Positions 1-5,850 are shown, numbered from the stretch's first letter. The stretch: DNA of 5,850 nucleotides from DAOTYE01 sp034434915 (GCA_034434915.1 DAOTYE010000057.1:1-5850); one strand, 5' to 3'. Numbers and translations: made by a program. The notes: generated from the letters alone by a model not told the origin.

Positions 1-338
1 TGACCAAAGCCAAAGAGCTACAGGCGCCGTTTGAGCTGGTGCTTGAAGTGCACAATACAGGCAAACTGCCGGTGGTGAACTTCGCCGCCGGCGGCGTGGC
101 GACCCCGGCTGATGCTGCGCTCATGATGCAGTTGGGCGCTGACGGCGTCTTTGTCGGCTCGGGCATTTTCAAGTCAAGCAATCCCTCTGCGCGGGCGAAG
201 GCGATTGTCAAAGCCACCACGCATTTCAGAGACGCCAGTATTATCGCTGAGGTCTCCAAGTGTCTGGGTGAAGCTATGCCCGGCCTTGACATCAAGCAGA
301 TTCCAGAGAGCGAACTGCTGGCACCGCGGGGGTGGTAG
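1..338 (+). CDS. pdxS: Pyridoxal 5'-phosphate synthase lyase subunit PdxS, C-terminal part (5' end outside the window)
   Basis: PdxS (SNZ/Pdx1 family) condenses ribose 5-phosphate, glyceraldehyde 3-phosphate and ammonia into PLP in the cytoplasm. PdxT, a glutaminase, supplies the ammonia. The first full codon is at base 3, and 111 residues remain of a family length near 290. Visible are the end of the (beta/alpha)8 barrel with the phosphate-binding stretch NFAAGGVATPADAALMMQLG (about residues 26-45 of the fragment), then GADGVFVGSGIFKS. The typical C-terminal tail follows, with LGEAMPGLDI and the family ending RGW. The frame is intact to a TAG stop. In many bacteria pdxT follows directly, but here glutamate dehydrogenase does; pdxT could lie upstream or elsewhere. 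The family assignment is very secure. Confidence 0.97.
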   Translation, partial: TKAKELQAPFELVLEVHNTGKLPVVNFAAGGVATPADAALMMQLGADGVFVGSGIFKSSNPSARAKAIVKATTHFRDASIIAEVSKCLGEAMPGLDIKQIPESELLAPRGW

Positions 339-382
339 GGATGAGGAGAGCAGATGAGGAGCAATATGGCAGCGTGAGCATT

Positions 383-392
383 GAGGAAAGGA
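383..392 (+). promoter_or_regulatory. Ribosome binding site that decides the gdhA start
   Basis: The purine run GAGGAAAGGA contains GAGG and AAAGGA and ends 8 bases before ATG 401, which is ideal Shine-Dalgarno spacing. The other in-frame candidates are GTG 332 and ATG 341. Both lie at or next to the pdxS stop and have no well-spaced site. This site therefore supports ATG 401. Confidence 0.7.
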
Positions 393-400
393 CAAAACGT

Positions 401-1675
401 ATGGCAGCGGCAAAAGAAACGCGTCGAAAATCAAAACCAAATCCCTTTACTGAAGTGCAGAAAAAAATTGCCTCAATCTGCCGCCAGCTTAATATCCCGG
501 AAGGCATCAGCGCCCGTCTTCAGGTCTGCGAACGCGAATTCATTGTCAACTTTCCGGTGCTCATGGATGACGGCTCGTATAAAATCTTCACCGGCTACCG
601 CATCCAGCACAATGACACGCGTGGACCGGCAAAAGGCGGTATCCGCTATCATCCCGATGTGGATTTGGATGAAGTGAGAGCCCTCGCCGTCTGGATGACC
701 CTGAAAACGGCGGTGGTCAATATCCCTTACGGCGGTGCCAAAGGCGCGGTCGCCTGTAATCCCAAGGAACTTTCCCTGCAGGAACTGGAGCGGTTGACCC
801 GCCGCTACGCCAATGATATCGCCATCATCATCGGTCCGGAGATGGACATTCCCGCTCCTGACGTGGGCACCAATCCCCAGATTATGGCGTGGATTATGGA
901 TACTTACAGCATGCACAAGGGATATTCGGTGCTCGGCGTGGTCACGGGCAAACCGCTTGAAGTGGGCGGAAGCCGCGGCAGATTTGAAGCCACCGGGCGC
1001 GGCTGTATGATTTGCGCCCGCCTCGCAAGCAGACACCTGGGCAGAGAACTTAAAAATGCTACCGTGGCAGTGCAGGGGTTCGGCAATGTGGGTGCCACCA
1101 CCGCCAAACTGCTGGCGCAGGAAGGATGTAAAATAATCGCCGTGAGCGATTCCTCAGGAGGCATTTATAACCCGAAAGGTATTGATATCGCAAAAGCTAT
1201 TGGCTACAAGGCGGAGACGGGCAAAGTGCTCGGCTTCAAAGACACCGAGAACATCACCAATGCTGACCTGCTTGCCCTTAAATGTGACATCCTGGTACCC
1301 GCCGCTCTTGAACACCAGATTCATGCAGGCAATGCTGATAGGGTAAAGGCACAGCTTATCATTGAAGGCGCTAACGGTCCGCTGACCACAGAAGCGGCTG
1401 ATATCCTCCATGATAAGAATGTCTTCATTGTGCCTGACATCCTCGCCAATGCCGGCGGCGTCATCGTCTCTTACTTTGAATGGGTGCAGGGCATCCAGTC
1501 ATTCTTCTGGAGCGAAGAGGAAGTCAATCAGAGGCTGACGTCAGTCATGGAGAATGCCTTTGCTGAAGTTCTTGATGTAAGCGAACACCGTGATGTGGAA
1601 ATGAGAGATGCCGCTTACATGCTTGCCATCCAGCGCGTCGCCAGCGCGATGATGATTCGCGGCATTTACCCGTAA
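401..1675 (+). CDS. gdhA: Glutamate dehydrogenase, NAD(P)-dependent (Glu/Leu/Phe/Val dehydrogenase family)
   Basis: This cytoplasmic enzyme interconverts glutamate with 2-oxoglutarate plus ammonia, linking carbon and nitrogen metabolism. From ATG 401 it is 424 residues, the usual length of the hexameric short GDH class. The substrate domain (about 15-200) has GPAKGGIR with Lys78, Lys102 in MTLKTAV, PYGGAKG with catalytic Lys114, and PAPDVGT with catalytic Asp154. The nucleotide domain (about 200-350) has GFGNVG at 226-231 and Asp250 in VSDSSGG. A C-terminal segment with EGANGP and NAGGVIVSYFEW follows; Ser357 matches the glutamate carboxylate-binding serine. All key residues are present and the frame is unbroken. 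NAD versus NADP preference cannot be read safely, because related archaeal enzymes with the same VSDS motif use either. A longer reading from GTG 332 (447 residues) is open, but it would add a charged, family-atypical leader. Expression is probably from a message shared with pdxS. Confidence 0.96.
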   Translation: MAAAKETRRKSKPNPFTEVQKKIASICRQLNIPEGISARLQVCEREFIVNFPVLMDDGSYKIFTGYRIQHNDTRGPAKGGIRYHPDVDLDEVRALAVWMTLKTAVVNIPYGGAKGAVACNPKELSLQELERLTRRYANDIAIIIGPEMDIPAPDVGTNPQIMAWIMDTYSMHKGYSVLGVVTGKPLEVGGSRGRFEATGRGCMICARLASRHLGRELKNATVAVQGFGNVGATTAKLLAQEGCKIIAVSDSSGGIYNPKGIDIAKAIGYKAETGKVLGFKDTENITNADLLALKCDILVPAALEHQIHAGNADRVKAQLIIEGANGPLTTEAADILHDKNVFIVPDILANAGGVIVSYFEWVQGIQSFFWSEEEVNQRLTSVMENAFAEVLDVSEHRDVEMRDAAYMLAIQRVASAMMIRGIYP

Positions 1676-1763
1676 GACAGAGGGGCGAGTGAAGAAGCTC
1701 ACAAAAATGAACAAAGGAGTCAGGAGAAAAGGAGGTCGCATCAGTAGCCAAGACTTTGTTCTG

Positions 1764-1860
1764 AGGCGCGTTCTGCCAGGGTAGAGGGTAGCCAAAGGGT
1801 GCTGGTGACCCTCCTATGAGTAGGCTACCACGAAATTAGGCTAAGTGGCAGAACGCGCCT
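1764..1860 (+). repeat. 97-base nested inverted-repeat element, candidate structured RNA
   Basis: The outer arms AGGCGCGTTCTGCCA (1764-1778) and TGGCAGAACGCGCCT (1846-1860) are perfect 15-bp complements. Inside, GGTAGCC (1787-1793) pairs with GGCTACC (1823-1829). Inside that, AGGGT (1796-1800) pairs with ACCCT (1808-1812) around a 7-base loop. Three stems on one axis, separated by internal loops, suggest a folded RNA or a small palindromic element. The bases after the outer stem (TTCCTTTC) are pyrimidine-rich but do not form a clean U-tract, so this is at best a weak terminator for gdhA. I see no target-site duplication that would mark it as a MITE. It matches no riboswitch or ribozyme family I could recognise. 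The pairing is certain; the function is unknown. Confidence 0.65.
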
Positions 1861-1923
1861 TCCTTTCGGACCTTAACAATGTGCAGATTTCACTATTCCG
1901 AGAATTACCTTCACAGAGCATCC

Positions 1924-1952
1924 TTGTCCTTTATGGTAACTCAGGCTATAAT
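1924..1952 (+). promoter_or_regulatory. Sigma-70-type promoter of the restriction-modification operon
   Basis: The -35 box TTGTCC (1924-1929, 4 of 6 consensus) and a perfect -10 box TATAAT (1947-1952) are separated by exactly 17 bases. A start of transcription near 1959 would leave only about 15 bases before ATG 1974, with no Shine-Dalgarno sequence among them. Initiation would then be nearly leaderless. Confidence 0.75.
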
Positions 1953-1973
1953 GCTTGTAATTGACGGTTTTTG

Positions 1974-2306
1974 ATGAGAGGGCAAGCATTGTCACAAAAG
2001 GTTTGGCGTCATCCAGGAGGTAAACTCCGGGAAGCAAGTCCAGAGGCGCTATCCGATGCAGAGCTTCTGGCTATTTTAATCTCTGCCGGTGTCAAGGAAA
2101 AACCGGCAACAGAGATTGCCGGGGATATTCTGGCGAAATTTGGCTCCTTCCGGGGTATGGCGAATCAGCCTTTGAGTAAGCTAATGGAGATAAAAGGGCT
2201 CGGCGAGGTCAAAGCCATCAGGATTGCCGCTGCTTTTGAAATCGCCCGGCGCATTGTGAACGAGGTCTTAAAGGACAGTGAGAAAGCTCAGGACAGGACA
2301 GGTTAA
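1974..2306 (+). CDS. Stand-alone UPF0758/RadC N-terminal-like helix-hairpin-helix protein
   Basis: This 110-residue protein matches the N-terminal half of RadC-family (UPF0758) proteins. GGKLREASPEALSDAELLAI (residues 16-35) corresponds to the family's RExLLxxGxxxLSDAELLA signature. It is followed by ISAGVKEKPATEIAGDIL and a helix-hairpin-helix around KGLGEVKAIRIAAAFEIARR (74-93), a fold that binds the DNA backbone without sequence specificity. Full RadC proteins are about 220-230 residues and carry a C-terminal MPN/JAB metal domain with HxH and SxxD motifs. That half is absent here, and the next gene begins before this one ends. ATG 1974 is chosen because it gives the full family N-terminus; TTG 1971 lies just before it. 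There is no Shine-Dalgarno site, in keeping with the short leader from the promoter at 1924-1952. The last 29 bases overlap the restriction-modification gene, implying coupled translation. A role as a DNA-binding accessory of that enzyme is inference; a decayed radC remnant is the alternative. Confidence 0.85.
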   Translation: MRGQALSQKVWRHPGGKLREASPEALSDAELLAILISAGVKEKPATEIAGDILAKFGSFRGMANQPLSKLMEIKGLGEVKAIRIAAAFEIARRIVNEVLKDSEKAQDRTG

Positions 2307-5300
2307 AATCCCCAGCCCCTTTGACGCCACCGCCTGGACCACGGAACGTGCCGGCGTGGCCAAACTCATGCACTGGATGAGGCAGATTATTGAGCGGGAA
2401 AACCTGGATTTGGGGCTCCCCGATGTGGATACCTCCGGCGCCGACCGGAAATCCCCCGATATTGTCATCTACGAGTCCCGGCGCAGCCAGAATGTGCTCT
2501 GCGTTATTGAAGCCAAGCCCCCTTACTATGATGTTCTAGACTATGAGCAACTCAAGAAGCCAGCGTGGGAAAAAGCCAATAACCGCCGCGCTAAATACTT
2601 CGGAACCACTAATTTTCAACAGCTAATCTGGTTCAATACCGAAAAGGCTAATGCTCAGAAACCCATCGAGGAGCAGGTTGTTGACAAGTATCACCTTTCC
2701 GAGGTGGAAGACCTCAGCCAGATTGAGGAGCCAAGGTTCCGGGATAGCATCATCAGGCAGCTGGAAGTATTTTTGGCCAAACTCTACGCCGTCCACACCG
2801 GCAGGGAACCGGAACCCAAGCAGGCAATTGACGAGTTTCTCATTTACCGCCTCCACGATAAAATCAAAAGGCTTGCCCGCTACTACGCCACGATAATTGA
2901 AGACCAGTGTCATAAAGACAAAACTTTCTCCTCCAGATTGAGCAAGTGGTTTAATGACCAGGGCTGGAGCTTTGCCTGGCAGTCTCAGGACTTTGACAAG
3001 GCGGCACGGCAGACGGCTTACCTGCTGGTGAACAAAATCCTTTTCTATGACCTCCTTCAGGCTAGGCGCCCTGAAAAGCTCGACCCCCTGCAGATTCCCC
3101 AGGGCTTGACCAAAGGGGCACAGCTCCAAAAGATTTTGCAGAGCTTCTTTGATGAAGTCCTCAAGATAGACTATGAGACCATCTACACCACCGATTTCAT
3201 TGACACCATCGCCTTCCCGGATGAGAAAGAGGTTGTCGCCGAGGTAAAGGAGCTGGTATCTATCCTCCAGGAGTATGATTTCTCCAAACTCGGCTATGAA
3301 ATCATCGGCGGTATCTTCCAGAAGCTCATTCCTCAGGACGAGCGCCACAATCTGGGGCAGTATTTCACCAACCCGGACGTGGTTGACCTCATTCTCTGCT
3401 TCTGCCTGAAGCAGGAAAGTGACAGGGTCTTTGACCCGTCCTGCGGCGCCGGCACCTTCCTGGTGAGAGCCTACCAGCATAAGAAGCTCATGAACCAGTA
3501 CTTGAAGCATGAGGATATCCTGGAGACGCTTTGGGGCAACGACATCGCCAAGTTCCCCGCCCACCTGTCCACCATAAACCTGGCAATAAATGACCTTTCC
3601 GTTGACCGGAACTATCCCAATATCATGCAGGAGGACTTCTTCAACCTGCTCACCACGGTTAATGGTTTTGAGCTGCCGGAAAAACAGCGGCGGGTAAAAG
3701 CCAGGACTCTTGGCATCAAGGAGAGGGAAATAGAATACCCCCGCTGGTTTGACTGCATTGTCGGCAACCCGCCCTACACTCGCCAGGAAGAGATGGCGGA
3801 GATTGCCCCGGAAGACCGCCGCTATAAAGAGAAGACTATTGATAAAGCACTACAGGATACCAACGGTAGAAAGCTCGCCGATATTCCCAGGAGAGCCGGC
3901 ATCTATGTCTATTTCTTTGTCCATGGTGCTAAGTTCCTCAGGAATGGCGGCCGTTTTGGCTTCGTTGTCTCCGAGTCCTGGCTGGATGTGGACTACGGCA
4001 AGGGCTTGCAGGAGTTCTTCCTTAAAAACTATAAAATCATCGCCATCATCGGTAGCAAGGTGGAGCGCTGGTTTGAGGATGCCGATATCAACACCTGCAT
4101 TGTCGTCCTGGAGAAGTGCAGTGGCGATGACCACCGCCGGGAGCGGGATGATAACCTGGTGCGCTTCGTCTACCTCAAAAAGCCCCTGCGGTACTTCATC
4201 CCACCGGCACAGGACATATGGGAAAAGCAGGTAGCCAGAATCAGCGCCATCAAAGATAGGTTCATAAAGACGATTCTGGCTCACAATGACCTCTATGATG
4301 GGGATGATTTCCGCATTTTCCCGAAGAGTCAGCAGGAGCTCTGGGAAGAAGGCTATGACATTGAAGAGCAGAAATACACCGGCGCCAAGTGGGGCAAATA
4401 CCTGCGGGCGCCGGATATCTTCTTCAAGATTCTGGAAAAGGGCAAGGGCAAGCTGGTGCCCCTGAAACAGATTGCTGAAGTGAAGTTCGGCATTAAAACT
4501 GGTGCCAATGAGTTCTTCTATCTGACGGAGGAGGAGATAAAGCGGCTGGGGATTGAAAAAGAGTTCTGGATGCACCAGGAAAGGGGCAAGTGGGTGCCCA
4601 ACTATGTCATCAAAAGCCCCAGAGAATGCCGGTCTATCGTGGTTAAGCCGGAAGACCTGAAATACCGCGTGCTTATGATTCACAAAGATAAGAAGGACTT
4701 AAAGGGCACCAACATTCTCAAATACATAGAGGCAGGCGAACGCAAAGGCTACCACACCAGACCCACCTGCGCTTCAAGAGAGAGGTGGTATGAGCTACCA
4801 GAAATAATGGGTGACATACTTTCTAAGAGGTTTGTTGATGTCGCTTTCGGATATTTCTCCAACCCGTATAAATTGTTTGTTGGAGATACGTTTTTCTCAA
4901 TCAGGCTTCATAAAAAGACTGCTAAAGATTTGTTAGCCGCCATGTTTAATTCAACAGCTTGGTCGATTATGACAGAAATCTACGGTAGAACTGTCATGGG
5001 TGAGGGAGTTTTGCTTGTCTACGGTCCGGAAATTGTACCGATGCCTGTTCTTTCATTTGGCTCCGTTGCCAAAGAGCATACCCTCGCCTTGAGAAAGAAA
5101 TATGCGGACATTAAGAACCGGAGCCCTGAATCCATCTTCTCCGAGCTCGGCGCTGATTCTCCGGCTGATGTCTCGCTGGACAGGGTCAAGCCGGACCGCC
5201 GCGAGCTGGATAAAATCATCATGGGTGACATTCTGGGACTAACCGATGAGGAACAGCTTGAGGTCTACCGGGCGGTGATTGACCTGGTGAAATCACGGCT

Positions 5301-5778
5301 GGAAAAAGCCAAGAGCTTCGGCAAGCGCAAGAAGACCAAAGAAGGCATTGATATTGACCTGCTGGTAAGGCTGGTTATGGAGAAGGTGGGCGGGGAGACG
5401 CTGAGCAAGTTTTACACGGAAAAAATCTTGAGCCAACCGTCTCCGGAGACCAGGACCTTGCCTCCTGCCGGTGGTGACATCCGCATACAGCAGAGCCTCA
5501 TGGGCTGGCGGCTCTATTCTGGCAGGCAGAGCATAGACTGCTCTTCAGAGTTAGAAGCCCGCTACCTGAAGGTATGGCTGGAAGCCGGACTTGATTCAGT
5601 TAAAGTGCCCAAGGATGAAGGCTACCTCAAGACAATTGTCCCAGAGCTGGAGAGTCTGAAGCAGAAGATAGATGACATAATAGCACCCTACTTGAACTCC
5701 ATCGTCAATGTCAAGACCAGGGACAGAGTCCTGCGGCAGTTGTGGACGGAGATAGCCAGAGGTGTGCACACTGATTGA
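2278..5778 (+). CDS. Type IIG-like restriction-modification enzyme: PD-(D/E)xK nuclease fused to N6-adenine methyltransferase and target-recognition domain
   Basis: This single 1166-residue chain should both methylate adenine, using S-adenosylmethionine, and cut DNA. Residues 1-120 carry a PD-(D/E)xK nuclease: Pro60-Asp61 in SPDIVIYE, then Glu78-Ala79-Lys80 in VLCVIEAK. Residues about 150-340 are helical. The gamma-class methyltransferase follows: GQYFTNPDVVDLI (360-372), motif I DPSCGAGTFL (386-395), acidic Asp422 in GNDIA, QEDFF (451-455) and catalytic NPPY (497-500). A target-recognition region spans about 690-930, with WYELP (837-841) and GRTVMGEGVL near 903-912. A lysine-rich stretch (about 1005-1022) leads to a C-terminal helical domain. 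There is no helicase, so it is not a Type ISP enzyme, and no separate S gene. The frame opens only at base 2272, making GTG 2278 the sole start that keeps the conserved N-terminus. Its AAAGGA (2270-2275) is too close, whereas GAGG (2262-2265) is 12 bases away. Bases 4801-4980 (about residues 842-901) are clearly A+T-rich against their flanks. The recognition sequence cannot be read from the protein. Confidence 0.93.
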   Translation: MRKLRTGQVKIPSPFDATAWTTERAGVAKLMHWMRQIIERENLDLGLPDVDTSGADRKSPDIVIYESRRSQNVLCVIEAKPPYYDVLDYEQLKKPAWEKANNRRAKYFGTTNFQQLIWFNTEKANAQKPIEEQVVDKYHLSEVEDLSQIEEPRFRDSIIRQLEVFLAKLYAVHTGREPEPKQAIDEFLIYRLHDKIKRLARYYATIIEDQCHKDKTFSSRLSKWFNDQGWSFAWQSQDFDKAARQTAYLLVNKILFYDLLQARRPEKLDPLQIPQGLTKGAQLQKILQSFFDEVLKIDYETIYTTDFIDTIAFPDEKEVVAEVKELVSILQEYDFSKLGYEIIGGIFQKLIPQDERHNLGQYFTNPDVVDLILCFCLKQESDRVFDPSCGAGTFLVRAYQHKKLMNQYLKHEDILETLWGNDIAKFPAHLSTINLAINDLSVDRNYPNIMQEDFFNLLTTVNGFELPEKQRRVKARTLGIKEREIEYPRWFDCIVGNPPYTRQEEMAEIAPEDRRYKEKTIDKALQDTNGRKLADIPRRAGIYVYFFVHGAKFLRNGGRFGFVVSESWLDVDYGKGLQEFFLKNYKIIAIIGSKVERWFEDADINTCIVVLEKCSGDDHRRERDDNLVRFVYLKKPLRYFIPPAQDIWEKQVARISAIKDRFIKTILAHNDLYDGDDFRIFPKSQQELWEEGYDIEEQKYTGAKWGKYLRAPDIFFKILEKGKGKLVPLKQIAEVKFGIKTGANEFFYLTEEEIKRLGIEKEFWMHQERGKWVPNYVIKSPRECRSIVVKPEDLKYRVLMIHKDKKDLKGTNILKYIEAGERKGYHTRPTCASRERWYELPEIMGDILSKRFVDVAFGYFSNPYKLFVGDTFFSIRLHKKTAKDLLAAMFNSTAWSIMTEIYGRTVMGEGVLLVYGPEIVPMPVLSFGSVAKEHTLALRKKYADIKNRSPESIFSELGADSPADVSLDRVKPDRRELDKIIMGDILGLTDEEQLEVYRAVIDLVKSRLEKAKSFGKRKKTKEGIDIDLLVRLVMEKVGGETLSKFYTEKILSQPSPETRTLPPAGGDIRIQQSLMGWRLYSGRQSIDCSSELEARYLKVWLEAGLDSVKVPKDEGYLKTIVPELESLKQKIDDIIAPYLNSIVNVKTRDRVLRQLWTEIARGVHTD

Positions 5779-5850
5779 GAGTAGGCTGGGTCAGTTACGT
5801 CAGACTAAGCACAATTGGACTTTTGACCATACTCTTCACACAAATCGTCA
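5779..5850 (+). other. Downstream flank with no gene visible
   Basis: Seventy-two bases follow the restriction-modification stop codon. I see no coding start, no clear intrinsic terminator and no RNA gene. GGTCA (5789-5793) could pair with TGACC (5824-5828), but the loop is 30 bases and no U-tract follows. Confidence 0.5.

Larger units (their letters stand above)
1676..1973 (+). other. Non-coding gap between gdhA and the restriction-modification operon
   Basis: These 298 bases contain no convincing gene. They hold an orphan Shine-Dalgarno-like AAGGAGGT (1729-1736), a nested inverted-repeat element (1764-1860) and a promoter (1924-1952). Several short repeats are present: GTAGCCAA at 1744 and 1788, GGGTAG at 1779 and 1786, and TAGGCTA at 1821 and 1837. 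A 31-codon reading frame (1879-1974) is open but has no ribosome site. No rRNA, tRNA or riboswitch family I know was recognised. Confidence 0.7.

Noticed and set aside
332..400. Longer gdhA start at GTG 332 or ATG 341
   Set aside because: It would overlap or abut the pdxS stop, lacks a spaced ribosome site and adds 20-23 family-atypical residues. ATG 401 has GAGGAAAGGA at 8 bases and gives normal length.
473..1036. Open frame of 187 codons on the minus strand inside gdhA
   Set aside because: It overlaps the catalytic core of glutamate dehydrogenase; the composition is that of a reversed coding frame.
1816..1836. Hammerhead-ribozyme-like CGAAA and CTATGAG near the hairpin
   Set aside because: The required CTGATGA core and the three-helix arrangement cannot be drawn; the match is superficial.
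1846..1870. Classical intrinsic terminator for gdhA at the hairpin
   Set aside because: The stem is strong, but the following bases TTCCTTTC are not a clean U-tract, and the nested stems give a longer, more complex structure than a normal terminator.
1879..1974. Small + strand frame of 31 codons whose TGA overlaps ATG 1974 as TGATG
   Set aside because: The junction looks like translational coupling, but there is no ribosome site before ATG 1879, and the strong promoter at 1924-1952 lies inside it, so most transcripts would start after its first codons.
1961..1989. Second promoter with TTGACG at 1961-1966 as -35
   Set aside because: No -10-like box lies 16-18 bases downstream, and transcription would begin inside the small gene.
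2623..3564. Long open frame of 313 codons on the minus strand inside the restriction-modification gene
   Set aside because: It is exactly antisense to well-conserved nuclease and methyltransferase sequence, has low-complexity hydrophobic and acidic content, and has no promoter or ribosome site. It is a codon-bias shadow.
3850..4683. Open frame of 277 codons on the minus strand
   Set aside because: Antisense shadow of the methyltransferase and recognition regions, with no recognisable family features.
2278..5778. BREX PglX or DISARM methyltransferase
   Set aside because: Those methyltransferases lack an N-terminal PD-(D/E)xK nuclease and sit among brx/pgl or drm genes. Here the nuclease motif is present and no such neighbours are visible.

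Overview
The window is bacterial, has moderate G+C, and reads entirely on the + strand. It has two parts: core metabolism (bases 1-1675) and a DNA-modification module (bases 1974-5778). A structured non-coding gap of about 300 bases separates them. Nothing here fixes the species. The undivided class of glutamate dehydrogenase, a PdxS of the DXP-independent vitamin B6 route, and a large single-chain restriction-modification enzyme would suit an anaerobic or environmental bacterium such as a Chloroflexota/Dehalococcoidia-type lineage, but that is a weak inference.

Bases 1-338 are the last third of pdxS, the PLP synthase lyase subunit. The usual partner pdxT is not next to it. After a 62-base leader, bases 401-1675 encode a complete 424-residue glutamate dehydrogenase (gdhA). 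The two genes are probably co-transcribed, because no obvious promoter or terminator separates them.

Bases 1676-1973 carry no convincing gene. They hold a perfect but apparently unused Shine-Dalgarno sequence and a 97-base nested inverted-repeat element with a perfect 15-bp outer stem. A strong sigma-70-type promoter ends about 20 bases before the next start codon.

That promoter should drive a two-gene operon. The first gene is a 110-residue stand-alone copy of the N-terminal helix-hairpin-helix half of RadC-family (UPF0758) proteins, without the catalytic MPN/JAB half. The second overlaps it by 29 bases and encodes a 1166-residue Type IIG-like restriction-modification enzyme. It has an N-terminal PD-(D/E)xK nuclease, a helical region, an N6-adenine methyltransferase with DPSCGAG and NPPY motifs, a target-recognition region, and a lysine-rich linker leading to a C-terminal helical domain. 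One polypeptide would methylate and cleave DNA; the small partner may help it bind or sense DNA. An A+T-rich patch inside the recognition region suggests a recombined specificity segment. The last 72 bases show no gene.

The strongest candidate for something little described is the tight coupling of the truncated RadC-like protein to the restriction-modification enzyme. The structured element upstream of the operon comes second.
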